Notes under the pieces: model-generated
Told to the model about the DNA's origin: nothing
Database searches by the model: none
Seen by the model: only the letters and a program-made list of their open reading frames with translations
Assembly: GCA_900556935.1 (NCBI GenBank)
Contig: USQL01000006.1
Location: 1 to 39,239, forward strand
DNA: 39,239 bases
Source of the DNA: an uncultured Eubacteriales bacterium
GTDB taxonomy: Bacteria; Bacillota; Clostridia; Oscillospirales; Oscillospiraceae
Reading direction: 5' to 3'
Shown here: positions 15,860-22,976 of the stretch, piece by piece
Layout: each line of letters opens with the position of its first letter
Position numbering within the stretch: the stretch's first letter is position 1
Translations under genes and position numbers: made by a program

Positions 15860-16444
15860 ATGGGAAGCCGGATTGCGGCAATGCTGATTTTCTTGGGAAT
15901 TGTGTGCACCCCCGCCCGGGCGGAGGGGGCCATCGCCTTTGGGGGCGGAGCAGGGGCGGCGGTCTACGCCGCGGATGGGCAGACGGCCATCGATCACCTT
16001 TTTGGCAGCAGCCCCGCCATCACTCCGGGGGAACGGCTGGAGGACGGGCTGTGCGTCCTGCCCCAAGAGGACACGGCGCTGTTCCTCCGCTGCCCGGAGG
16101 TCCCGGAGGCGCTGCGGGGACTTCGGCTGACGGTTTCCCGGGGGGAAACCGGGCTCTACGACGGCGACCTGGAGGAGGCGGGGCTCATCCCCCTGGGCGA
16201 GTTTCCCGCCGGAAGCCGGACCATGCTGGAAATCCATTTGCAGATTCCGGAAAATCTTCCGGAAGAGGGCCACAGCGCCTGGGGCCAAATCTCCTGGCAA
16301 ATCCTTGCCATCTCCGAGGAGACTCCCCAAACCGCTGATACCGCCCACCCCACCGCCGCCGCCGCCACCGGCACCCTCACCGGCCTTGCCCTGGCGGCCC
16401 TGCAAAAGCGGAGGGAGAAGAAAATACGGGAAACGGAAAAATAA
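15860..16444 (+). CDS. Small secreted/surface protein of unknown function
   Basis: A 194-residue protein. I chose the ATG at 15860 because GGGAGG precedes it and a signal peptide follows (MGSRIAAMLIFLGIVCTPARA, likely cut after ARA). The middle shows a beta-sandwich-like pattern (GLIPLGEFPAGSRTMLEIHLQIP, WGQISWQILA) that resembles domains of Firmicute surface proteins. The C-terminus has a Thr/Ala-rich linker, a short hydrophobic stretch and a basic tail (LQKRREKKIRE). This suggests membrane retention without an LPXTG motif. TATGAT at 15827-15832 may be its -10 box. Function unknown. Confidence 0.65.
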   Translation: MGSRIAAMLIFLGIVCTPARAEGAIAFGGGAGAAVYAADGQTAIDHLFGSSPAITPGERLEDGLCVLPQEDTALFLRCPEVPEALRGLRLTVSRGETGLYDGDLEEAGLIPLGEFPAGSRTMLEIHLQIPENLPEEGHSAWGQISWQILAISEETPQTADTAHPTAAAATGTLTGLALAALQKRREKKIRETEK

Positions 16445-16447
16445 CCC

Positions 16448-16476
16448 TTGACATTTGGCCTCCCATCGGGTATAAT
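16448..16476 (+). promoter_or_regulatory. Promoter of tRNA-Val
   Basis: Perfect TTGACA (16448-16453) and TATAAT (16471-16476), 17 bp apart, 19 bp before the tRNA. Confidence 0.92.
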
Positions 16477-16494
16477 TCAACATGTTCCAGCCAT

Positions 16495-16571
16495 GGAGGC
16501 TTAGCTCAGCTGGTTAGAGCGCATGCTTCACACGCATGAGGTCACAGGTTCGAGTCCCGTAGTCTCCACCA
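16495..16571 (+). tRNA. tRNA-Val (CAC)
   Basis: A 77-nt tRNA with encoded CCA. The acceptor stem GGAGGCT/AGTCTCC has one G-T pair. The anticodon stem CATGC/GCATG encloses the loop TTCACAC (anticodon CAC), and the T-arm contains GGTTCGAGTCCC. Its 3' 22 bases are repeated at 16727, marking it as a likely integration site. Confidence 0.93.
16550..16571 (+). repeat. Direct repeat copy 1 (tRNA-Val 3' end), putative att site
   Basis: The 22-base sequence from TCGAGTCCC to CCACCA forms the 3' half of the T-arm and the acceptor end of tRNA-Val. The same 22 bases recur at 16727-16748. tRNA 3' ends are the usual targets of tyrosine recombinases, so I read the pair as attachment-site copies. Confidence 0.75.
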
Positions 16572-16578
16572 GTAAAAA

Positions 16579-16607
16579 ACACCACCCTGTTGGGTGGCGT
16601 TTTTTTA
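16579..16607 (+). terminator. Terminator after tRNA-Val
   Basis: ACACCACCC (16579-16587) pairs with GGGTGGCGT (16592-16600), with one mismatch, and is followed by TTTTTTA. Confidence 0.85.
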
Positions 16608-16621
16608 CTCTCGGAAAGTCG

Positions 16622-16735
16622 GGGACTCGAACCCATTTAAATGCAAAATGCCGGTGGCATTTTGCGGCAGCCAGTTCAAAAACTGGCTGCAACCATATGA
16701 TTTTGCCCTGGGGGCAAAATCAGCAATCGAGTCCC
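16622..16735. repeat. Three tandem 10-bp hairpins inside a 9-bp inverted repeat (cloverleaf-like)
   Basis: Hairpin 1 is GCAAAATGCC/GGCATTTTGC (16643-16665, 3-base loop). Hairpin 2 is GCAGCCAGTT/AACTGGCTGC (16667-16690, 4-base loop). Hairpin 3 is GATTTTGCCC/GGGCAAAATC (16699-16721, 3-base loop). All three stems are perfect. The outer ends GGGACTCGA (16622-16630) and TCGAGTCCC (16727-16735) are also perfectly complementary. The whole could fold into a four-way, cloverleaf-like structure. The outer arms are derived from tRNA T-arm sequence. Function unknown. Confidence 0.8.
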
Positions 16736-16748
16736 GTAGTCTCCACCA
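16727..16748 (+). repeat. Direct repeat copy 2 of the tRNA-Val 3' end, putative att remnant
   Basis: An exact 22/22 copy of 16550-16571, including the CCA, but without the rest of the tRNA. It is followed by fragments of phage and conjugative-element genes and preceded by three hairpins. No integrase gene is visible nearby. Confidence 0.75.
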
Positions 16749-16755
16749 AATAGTG

Positions 16756-16804
16756 CAAATCCGAACTCATTCTTTTTCGTGAAGCACTGTGTCGGATTTG
16801 TTTT
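16756..16804 (+). terminator. Terminator-like hairpin in mobile-element debris
   Basis: CAAATCCGA (16756-16764) pairs perfectly with TCGGATTTG (16792-16800), followed by TTTTC. The loop is long (27 bases) and contains GCACT, which can pair with AGTGC just before the stem. Confidence 0.6.
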
Positions 16805-16810
16805 CATAGT

Positions 16811-16843
16811 AGAGGACGTAGGTTAAACTGCGTCCTCTTTTTT
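16811..16843. terminator. Terminator overlapping the 3' end of the holin fragment
   Basis: AGAGGACG (16811-16818) pairs with CGTCCTCT (16831-16838), followed by TTTTTTA. The stop codon of the minus-strand holin fragment is within the hairpin. Confidence 0.7.
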
Positions 16844-17011
16844 AGGTGTCTCGTAAGTAAGAGCCTGTTTGGAATCTCCAATACCAGCAGTGGTCGGGTC
16901 AGTCACGATACCGAGAATCGTGAGGACTGCGAACAGGGCGTTTACGACTGCCAACAGTTTGTCTCCCAGCTTACCCAAATCAAGGGTGTAACCGAAGACA
17001 GCGGCAATCAC
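16823..17011 (-). pseudogene. Phage holin (phiLC3-type) C-terminal fragment
   Basis: The frame encodes AAVFGYTLDLGKLGDKLLAVVNALFAVL, one of the two membrane helices of a small phage holin, followed by GIVTDPTTAGIGDSKQALTYE, the diagnostic tail of the phiLC3-type family. Holins of this type form the membrane lesion for phage lysis. The N-terminal helix is missing: upstream the coding sense can be followed only to about 17025, where it runs into a stop and then into the end of an unrelated conjugative-element gene. A remnant, not expected to work. Confidence 0.75.
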
Positions 17012-17032
17012 CTGTATTGCGGTATTAAATTA

Positions 17033-17219
17033 TCAGCGGTCAAAGAGGAACTTCAACAGACTTTCTATCAGTCGCCCGACGATATGCTCCTGCATATCCG
17101 TGTTGATCTGTCCGTCCATTTTCGCACAAGAGCGGATATATCCGGCATAATGGGATAGAACGGCGGCAACAGCTTCCGGGTCGCCCTCGCTTGCCTTAAC
17201 GATTGTTTCATAGGGAAGT
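17033..17219 (-). pseudogene. Conjugative-element helix-turn-helix protein fragment
   Basis: The minus strand reads LPYETIVKASEGDPEAVAAV, then a segment with HYAGYIRSCAK and DMQEHIVGRLIESLLKF, ending FLFDR and a TGA at 17035-17033. About 62 residues resemble the small HTH-domain proteins found beside sigma-like factors in Tn916-type and related integrative conjugative elements. No good start codon is seen in frame; upstream it overlaps the end of the sigma-like gene. It joins the holin fragment within about 10 bp, a deletion scar. Confidence 0.6.
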
Positions 17220-17606
17220 AGCTGGCTTATAGGACAAGCCCTCCAACTTTGCCCGTAGCTGCCGCAAAATCATCTGAATACGCTGCCCGGTTGTGTTGCC
17301 TGCCCGTCCATATCTCTGTCCAATCTCTCTATGCGTCCATCGTTGGAAGTAGTATAGGAAAATGATTTCCTGTTCCATCTGTGATAGTGCGGACAGAGCT
17401 GTGGCAAGCTCTGGACTTTCCAAAAGCACCATCTGGCCGCAGACGAAAAAAGGATAGCTATTCATGGCAGCTTGCTCCGCAAAATACTTATCTATGGTAC
17501 TGAATGGATAGTGCTTTTCTTCTATCAGATATTCAAGTGAGATTTCCCGCTTGCGGCGGCTGCGTATGCTTCGGGCTGCGTCTATGGCAGCATGACGAAT
17601 GACGGT
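17208..17606 (-). pseudogene. Sigma-70-like regulator of an integrative element, 5' truncated
   Basis: From the methionine at 17465 the frame encodes LATALSALSQMEQEIIFLYYFQRWTHREIGQRYGRAGNTTGQRI, a sigma region 4-type HTH. The same frame stays open upstream (VIRHAAIDAARSIRSRRKREISLEYLIEEKHYPF) to a TAG at 17609-17607. This shows that the true N-terminus has been lost and that the apparent methionine start is internal. Such sigma-like proteins regulate Tn916-family elements. Base composition is lower in GC than the host backbone. Confidence 0.65.
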
Positions 17607-17648
17607 CTAGCAAAAAACATCGTGTGTATGCCGGATATGCTACTTCAT

Positions 17649-18284
17649 TTAATATTCTTTTTTGTCATAAATATAGACTGTTATGGGACAAGAAATAACA
17701 AATGCAAGCAGCGCACACACAAAAATAATTGCGCCACCTAAAAGGATTTGTGTTGTAGTCATGGGGGCTGGGAACAAAGTGTTTATAAGAGTTGTAAGCC
17801 CCATAACAAGCCCAATCCCGCACAGTAAGCTAATGACTAAAAACACCTCATTTCGTTCTTCTCCTCCCATATAAAACAGTGGGAAAAATATAGCTCCCAT
17901 AAACAGGCTTATTCCAACGCCTGCCATAAACAGCATGAAAATATCTGTATTTCTGTCAAAAGGGAAACCATGTAGCATGACGGACAGCGCTGCTCCAATT
18001 CCTGCAAAAGCCATTCCAACAACTAACCACAGAAATAAACTCAAAAAATAACTCTGCACAATGGTAGACCGTTTTACGGGTGTGGTAAGCTTGTATTTGC
18101 TCCATTTTCCATTGCTTTCCTTTCGCAGACTTGCAATCGAATTGAAAGAGAATCCAATCATAGCCAACAGCATATAGCCAATAATCAATGATGTGTCCTT
18201 TTTGTCAATAGCGACAACAAAAGCACCCACGAGCAAATTGGCCACCGTATCCTTGCTCTCGGGTGCATACATCCAGCCGGTCAC
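17649..18284 (-). pseudogene. ABC-2 permease, C-terminal part of a gene split by an island
   Basis: About 195 residues with five membrane helices: FVVAIDKKDTSLIIGYMLL, then FNSIASLRKESNGKWSKYKL (the cytosolic loop typical of bacitracin-type ABC-2 permeases), GFPFDRNTDIFMLFM, FFPLFYMGGEERNEVFL and a final VYIYDKKEY. The first ~18 residues of the frame (MTGWMYAPESKDTVANLL) do not fit the family and belong to the island. The missing N-terminus, MKGLLKNNFYATLSNAKVF, is found at 27870-27947 beside the cognate ATPase, in the same orientation. The gene was broken by insertion or recombination at about 18240. Confidence 0.75.
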
Positions 18285-18303
18285 GTCACCGCCGCAATTG
18301 ACC

Positions 18304-18717
18304 TTATCTGGTCTGGGACTCCAGCCGGTAGGTGAAGTCCTCCGCTTTGACGATATCTTTCAGATCATATTCTTTGCCAGTGGCAGTGAGGTCGGCAACC
18401 GTGCTGCCGCTCATGTTTTCGTTCAGATCAATGGCAATGAGCACGCCTTTGACGCCGCTGACGGCGTAGGCAAAGCCGTTTCTGGCGTTGAACTGCACAA
18501 TCTCCAGACTGCCGCCGTCGGCATTCATTGCGCCGGAGTTGTAGCGTCCAGCCAACTCCATCTGCAAAGACGCATTCTCACCGTTATAAACGTTATAAAA
18601 ACCCTTAATGCGCTCATCACTTGTCACAACCGGCGTGTAGTCCGCCGCCATCGCCGTTGTCGAAAGCAGCATAACCGCCGAAAGCAGACCGCACACGCCC
18701 CTTACAATTCGTTTCAT
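18304..18717 (-). pseudogene. Secreted choice-of-anchor-I-type protein, 3' truncated
   Basis: A 137-residue product with a signal peptide (MKRIVRGVCGLLSAVMLLSTTAMA) and AGGAGG before the ATG at 18717. The mature part contains MELAGRYNSGAMNADGGSLE and FAYAVSGVKGVLIAIDLNEN, which I recognise as the N-terminal blade of choice-of-anchor I domain proteins. These are beta-propeller proteins of at least 400 residues. The family similarity stops at about residue 130 (DFTY) and a foreign 7-residue tail leads to the stop, 60-70 bp from the island edge. The island boundary therefore cut this gene. Probably non-functional. Confidence 0.6.
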
Positions 18718-18803
18718 GGAAATGCCTCCTGTTTCAGAATCGGAATCTGATATTCCTGAGTCTACATTGTAGCGAAGGCGTATAAAATCCGAAACCATGT
18801 TTG

Positions 18804-18895
18804 TGTAAAACATTTCAGAAGTCGTGTTTGAGAAAGTGACAGCAAAATTACGCTTTTTACAATCATTTTACAGAAATCCGGTCGATGCTTTTACA
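18804..18895. promoter_or_regulatory. PhoP-box-like TTTTACA repeats
   Basis: TTTTACA occurs at 18855-18861, 18866-18872 and 18889-18895 on the plus strand and at 18810-18804 on the minus strand. The first two are 11 bp apart start to start, and the third 23 bp further, close to two helical turns. Gram-positive PhoP boxes are TT(A/T/C)ACA hexamers with 11-bp periodicity, so this region may place the ppx-ppk operon and the divergent secreted-protein gene under phosphate-starvation control. A single TTTTACA also lies at 24872, 68 bp before the alkaline phosphatase RBS region. Confidence 0.5.
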
Positions 18896-18902
18896 TGGAT
18901 AT

Positions 18903-18999
18903 GCTACCTTGAATATTGGGTATCCAGCGGAATAAGAGAATAAAACCGGCCATGATGCAGCTGCGCAGGAAATACCGGTTTCGCCAAGGGGCAGGTAGC
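18903..18999 (+). ncRNA. Possible structured leader of the ppx-ppk operon
   Basis: Outer stem GCTACCT (18903-18909)/AGGTAGC (18993-18999) and inner stem AAACCGG (18943-18949)/CCGGTTT (18975-18981) are both perfect and nested, just upstream of the first gene at 19057. I do not recognise a known riboswitch class. It could be a leader element or a decayed attachment structure. Confidence 0.35.
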
Positions 19000-19056
19000 G
19001 GCTTTTCTGCAAAATCGGATATCCTAAATAATGATTTTTGAAATGAGGTAATAATT

Positions 19057-19266
19057 ATGATGTATAAAACGATCGTGATCGACTACGCACCCAAGGCAAA
19101 GAAAATGGCCGCGGCGATTGAACAGACTGCGAACGAAAAGGCGCAGGCCGGCTGGGAACTTGTGACGTTCTCTGTGACGAACTCCGCAAAAGCCATTCTG
19201 GTGTTCCGCACGCCTGACGCGGCGCTGCCGGAGCAGACGGTCGAGGCAGCCGGTGACGCAGAATGA
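19057..19266 (+). CDS. Small DUF4177-like protein
   Basis: A 69-residue protein, MMYKTIVIDYAPKAKKMAAA followed by AQAGWELVTFSV and ILVFR. The alternating pattern Y-K-T...G-W-E-L-V matches the small DUF4177 family, whose function is unknown. GAGGTAATA precedes the ATG. It overlaps the ppx start (ATGA), so it is the first gene of the polyphosphate operon. Confidence 0.65.
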   Translation: MMYKTIVIDYAPKAKKMAAAIEQTANEKAQAGWELVTFSVTNSAKAILVFRTPDAALPEQTVEAAGDAE

Positions 19267-20186
19267 AGCAGGCAATCATCGACATCGGCTCCAACTCCAT
19301 CCGCCTGACACTTTACGAAACAGAGGGGCAGAGCTTCAAAATTCTCTTTCGCGAGAAGATCATGGCGGGGCTTGCGGGTTATGTGGAGGACGGAAAGCTC
19401 AGCGCCGAGGGCATTGAGTGCGCGTGCGCGGGACTTTTGACCTTCCGCAAAATTTTGCAGACGCTGCAAATTGAAAACGTTCGCATTTTCGCGACGGCGT
19501 CCCTGCGCAATATCTCCAATACCGAACGCACTCTGTCCGTCATCCGCGCGGCAACCGGTTTTTCGGTCGAGGTCATCTCCGGCGAGGACGAGGCGCTGTT
19601 CGGCTATGCGGGCGCAATGCAGGAGCTGCACCTGACCGGCGGCGCGTTTCTGGACATTGGCGGGGCGAGCACGGAAATTGTCACGTTTGAGGATGGCACG
19701 CCGGTAGATTTTGCGAGCTTTCCTATCGGCTCTCTGAGCCTGTACCGCCGCTGCGTCAAGAAGATCCTGCCGGGAGACGGTTCTTTGAAGCGTCTGCGGC
19801 AGGAAATTTCTAAAACCATCGACGTCAGTGACGGCGCGCTTACCCCGCGGGCGCTGCTCGTCGGCGTCGGCGGTACGGCACGCGCCGCGCTCAAATTGGC
19901 GCGGCATTATTGCGGAATCTCGGACGATTGCCGCAGCATGACCGCCGAGCAGCTCGACAGTCTTTGTGCGTTCCTTTGCAGCGGCAAAAAGGAAGCCAGC
20001 GACCTCATTTTACGGCTGGAAGCCGAGCGCATCCATACACTTGTGCCGGGACTGCTCATCTTGCAGCATGTGTTTCATCTATTCCATGCAGAACAATTGG
20101 TCGTCGGCAAATACGGCGTCCGGGAAGGGTATCTATGCCAAAGAATTTTGAAGAACCATACAGATATACCCAGAACCGCGAACTGA
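19263..20186 (+). CDS. ppx: Exopolyphosphatase / guanosine pentaphosphatase family protein
   Basis: A 307-residue member of the Ppx/GppA family (ASKHA fold), which removes phosphate from polyphosphate or from pppGpp. N-terminal AIIDIGSNSIRLTLY is the first phosphate-binding motif, EDEALFGYAGAM carries the catalytic glutamate region, and GAFLDIGGASTEIV and LVGVGGTARA are the second and third phosphate motifs. The length fits the short Ppx type without the C-terminal HD domain. Its 3' end overlaps ppk by 52 bp. The pairing with ppk makes polyphosphate turnover the most likely role. Confidence 0.88.
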   Translation: MKQAIIDIGSNSIRLTLYETEGQSFKILFREKIMAGLAGYVEDGKLSAEGIECACAGLLTFRKILQTLQIENVRIFATASLRNISNTERTLSVIRAATGFSVEVISGEDEALFGYAGAMQELHLTGGAFLDIGGASTEIVTFEDGTPVDFASFPIGSLSLYRRCVKKILPGDGSLKRLRQEISKTIDVSDGALTPRALLVGVGGTARAALKLARHYCGISDDCRSMTAEQLDSLCAFLCSGKKEASDLILRLEAERIHTLVPGLLILQHVFHLFHAEQLVVGKYGVREGYLCQRILKNHTDIPRTAN

Positions 20187-22261
20187 GCTGGCTGCGTTTT
20201 GACCGGCGTGTGCTGGAAGAAGCGGCAGACCCGGGCGTTCCCGCGTTGGAGCGGCTGAAATTTGTTTCGATCTTTTCAAGCAATCTCGATGAATTCTTCA
20301 TGGTGCGTGTAGGCAGTCTCTTCGATCTTGCTCACATGACGCCGGATAACACCGACAACAAAACCGGCTGGACACCGGCGGAGCAGCTGCACCATATTTA
20401 CCGCGTCATTCCGGGTCTGCTTGCCATGAAGCAGCAGATCTATGCCGCCGTCATGGATGAGCTTGCGCGCAGCGGTGTGCAGGATGTTTTGTCCGAGGCA
20501 CTGGGTACCGACGATTTGAAGCAGATCAACCGCTTTTTCAAAACAGAGCTGCTGCCGGTCCTGTCTCCTATTGTGATCGCACCGAATCACCCGGTGCCGC
20601 ATCTGGTCAACAAGCGGCTGTATGCCGCCGCGCTGCTGGAAAGCAAAAAAGGGCACAAGGTCGTCGGCATTGTGCCAGTGCCGGACAGCACGCCGCCGTA
20701 TTTGCTGCTTGCGGATGGGAAGCGCTTTGTGCGTACGGAGAATATCCTCCTGCGCTGGCTGCCGACGCTGTTTGATGCTTACACGGTGCGGGAAAGCTGT
20801 ATTCTGGCTGTGACGCGCAACGCAGACATCAGTTTTGACGATGAAAAATTTGATGACAACGAGGAAGATTTCCGCCGTCAGATGAAAAAGCTGCTCAAGC
20901 AGCGCGATCATCTCGCCGTCGTGCGGCTGGAGCTGAGCAGAACGGTCTCGGAGGAATTTCAGAAAATTCTATCCATGCTCGTTCGTGTGCAGACGCATCA
21001 GGTATTTGTGGACGAGTGTCCCCTCAATATGCGCTACGTGTTCCGCCTGATTGGCGAACTGCCGAAGGAAGGCTCCTCCCGACTTCTGTATCCTTCCTAC
21101 CGTCCGCGCTGGGCGGAGGACTTGCAGCATGATCAGCCTATGCTTACGCAGATTCAGCAAAAAGACCGCCTGCTGTTTTATCCCTACGATTCCGTTGAGC
21201 CGTTTCTGCGCCTTTTAAACGAAGCGGCGGAAAATCCGCAGGTGTTGTCGATCAAAATCACGATCTACCGGCTGGCCTCCTCGTCCAGAATTGCGCAGAC
21301 ACTCTGCCGTGCGGCGGAAAACGGCAAGGAAGTATTGGTTCTCATGGAGCTTCGCGCCCGCTTCGATGAGGAAAACAACCTTGTGTGGTCAAAGATGCTG
21401 GAGGAGTCCGGATGCCAGGTGATCTACGGCGCGGAGGGCTTCAAGTGCCACAGTAAAATTTGCCTGATCACGCTTCGCAGCCGCAATAAAACCAGCTACC
21501 TCACGCAGATCGGCACGGGCAACTATAACGAAAAGACCAACGCCATGTATACGGATCTCTGCCTCATGACCGCCGACCAGACGATCGGTGAGGATGCGGC
21601 TGCGTTTTTCCGCAATATGCTCGTCAACAAGCTGGACGGCACATATCAGCAGCTCTGCGTATCGCCTTTTGGCATCAAAGAAATGCTGATTCAAAATATT
21701 GGCCGGCAAATAGCGCTGGCACAGAGTGGCTATGTCTGCATCAAGGCTAACTCCGTCACCGAGCGCGAAGTCATCGACAAGCTGGCGGAGGCTTCCCGTG
21801 CGGGCGTTGAAATCCAGCTCATCATTCGCGGCATCTGCTGCATTTTGCCTGGCGTACCGGGCGAGACGGATAACATCCATGTCACGAGCGTCATCGGGCA
21901 CTTCCTGGAGCATGGCCGTATTTATCAGTTCGGACGCGGTGAAAATGCAGAGTATTATATCTCCTCCGCCGATCTCATGACGCGCAACCTCAACCGCCGT
22001 GTGGAGATCGCCTGCCCGGTTCACGATATGCTTTTGCGCGAACAGCTCAAATGGATTCTGGATTCTCAGCTCCGCGATACGGCGAAGGCCAGTCTTCTGT
22101 TGCCGGACGGCAGCTATTGCCGCAAGCACAGTGCCGTGCCGTTTGACTCGCAGGAGTACTTCATGCAGCAATCACCGCACGAGCCTGTGCAGCCGGTCAG
22201 GGAAGCACCAAGGTTCCTTCGGCGTCTGAAAAAGCTGATGAAAGGTGTGCCTCGCACATGA
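20135..22261 (+). CDS. ppk1: Polyphosphate kinase 1
   Basis: A 708-residue enzyme that makes polyphosphate from ATP. The ATG at 20135 gives the standard N-terminus (MPKNFEEPYRYTQNRELSWL, F-S-S-N-L-D-E-F-F-M-V-R-V); the longer open frame upstream is a shadow of ppx. The N-domain is followed by the head domain with RPRWAEDLQHDQPML and two phospholipase D-like halves. These contain GFKCHSKICLI, with the histidine that carries the phospho-intermediate, and FGRGENAEYYISSADLMTRNLNRRVE. The length is typical. GGGAAGGG lies before the start. It is coupled to ppx upstream and to a small membrane protein downstream (4-bp overlap). Confidence 0.95.
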   Translation: MPKNFEEPYRYTQNRELSWLRFDRRVLEEAADPGVPALERLKFVSIFSSNLDEFFMVRVGSLFDLAHMTPDNTDNKTGWTPAEQLHHIYRVIPGLLAMKQQIYAAVMDELARSGVQDVLSEALGTDDLKQINRFFKTELLPVLSPIVIAPNHPVPHLVNKRLYAAALLESKKGHKVVGIVPVPDSTPPYLLLADGKRFVRTENILLRWLPTLFDAYTVRESCILAVTRNADISFDDEKFDDNEEDFRRQMKKLLKQRDHLAVVRLELSRTVSEEFQKILSMLVRVQTHQVFVDECPLNMRYVFRLIGELPKEGSSRLLYPSYRPRWAEDLQHDQPMLTQIQQKDRLLFYPYDSVEPFLRLLNEAAENPQVLSIKITIYRLASSSRIAQTLCRAAENGKEVLVLMELRARFDEENNLVWSKMLEESGCQVIYGAEGFKCHSKICLITLRSRNKTSYLTQIGTGNYNEKTNAMYTDLCLMTADQTIGEDAAAFFRNMLVNKLDGTYQQLCVSPFGIKEMLIQNIGRQIALAQSGYVCIKANSVTEREVIDKLAEASRAGVEIQLIIRGICCILPGVPGETDNIHVTSVIGHFLEHGRIYQFGRGENAEYYISSADLMTRNLNRRVEIACPVHDMLLREQLKWILDSQLRDTAKASLLLPDGSYCRKHSAVPFDSQEYFMQQSPHEPVQPVREAPRFLRRLKKLMKGVPRT

Positions 22262-22716
22262 AACAGGTATTCCGCCGCCTGGCATTTTTGCTGGTACTGC
22301 TTGCTTTGCTGACCGGCGTCTACTATATGCTCTGGCCGCACAGCTTTGCCGATCTGCAGCCGGAATGCGATTCCATTACAATTCTTCGCGTGGATACCGC
22401 CGAGGACTACTCACTCACAACCACAAAGGAAACTTATTCGGCGGATTCCCCGGAGTTTGCGCAGATCATGGACATCCTCTCCCGCTACACCTATCACCGT
22501 TCTTTCCGGACGCTGATGCGCGCAAACAATATTGAAGGCAATCATGTGGGCTTCTGGCTCCACGTTTATCTGGATCATGGCAATGAACGCGTGGACTTCT
22601 CCTGCGGCGGCACGGGCGAGATCCTCATCGACGGTCTTGCCTGGCGTGTCGGCTATTGGGGCGACCGCACGTCACTGTCCATGATGACAGAACTATCGGA
22701 AGTATTTGGAAAGTAG
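22258..22716 (+). CDS. Membrane-anchored protein of unknown function
   Basis: A 152-residue protein starting in the ppk stop codon (ATGA). One N-terminal membrane helix (LAFLLVLLALLTGVYYML) is followed by an outside domain with TTTKETYSADSPEFAQIMDIL and a conserved-looking VDFSCGGTGEILIDGLAWRVG. I do not recognise the family. Its coupling to ppk suggests a role linked to polyphosphate or the envelope, but this is only position-based. Confidence 0.7.
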   Translation: MKQVFRRLAFLLVLLALLTGVYYMLWPHSFADLQPECDSITILRVDTAEDYSLTTTKETYSADSPEFAQIMDILSRYTYHRSFRTLMRANNIEGNHVGFWLHVYLDHGNERVDFSCGGTGEILIDGLAWRVGYWGDRTSLSMMTELSEVFGK

Positions 22717-22736
22717 CTCGTCAAAGGGAGGAAGCT

Positions 22737-22976
22737 ATGAAAAAAGATAAAAGCACGTTGAACAATCTCTCACAAAAAGAGCCGGTTTCATCCAATGACA
22801 GCGGCAGCGGCCTTGCCATTGGCCTGAGCCTTGGTATCCTCTTCGGGATCTTGACGGACAATCTTGGTCCTGGTATGATGATCAGTACTGCCGCCGGCCT
22901 GTGCGCAGGCTCAGCAGGCGGGGCATGGAGAAGAAAGAAAGCGCAGGAAGATCATCAGGATGAAAAACAACCGTAA
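22737..22976 (+). CDS. Small glycine-rich membrane protein
   Basis: A 79-residue protein with a strong AAGGGAGG site. A charged N-terminus (MKKDKSTLNN) precedes two glycine-rich hydrophobic stretches (GLAIGLSLGILFGILTDNLG and MMISTAAGLCAGSAGGAW) and a charged tail. It resembles glycine-zipper membrane proteins. It overlaps the next gene by 17 bp. Function unknown. Confidence 0.6.
   Translation: MKKDKSTLNNLSQKEPVSSNDSGSGLAIGLSLGILFGILTDNLGPGMMISTAAGLCAGSAGGAWRRKKAQEDHQDEKQP

Noticed and set aside
16643..16721. A CRISPR array
   Set aside because: The three palindromes differ from each other in sequence and there are no equal spacers or cas genes.
16523..16782. Open frames of 62-76 codons across tRNA-Val and the hairpin region
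   Set aside because: They translate tRNA, terminator and palindromic sequence; no ribosome binding site or protein-like composition.
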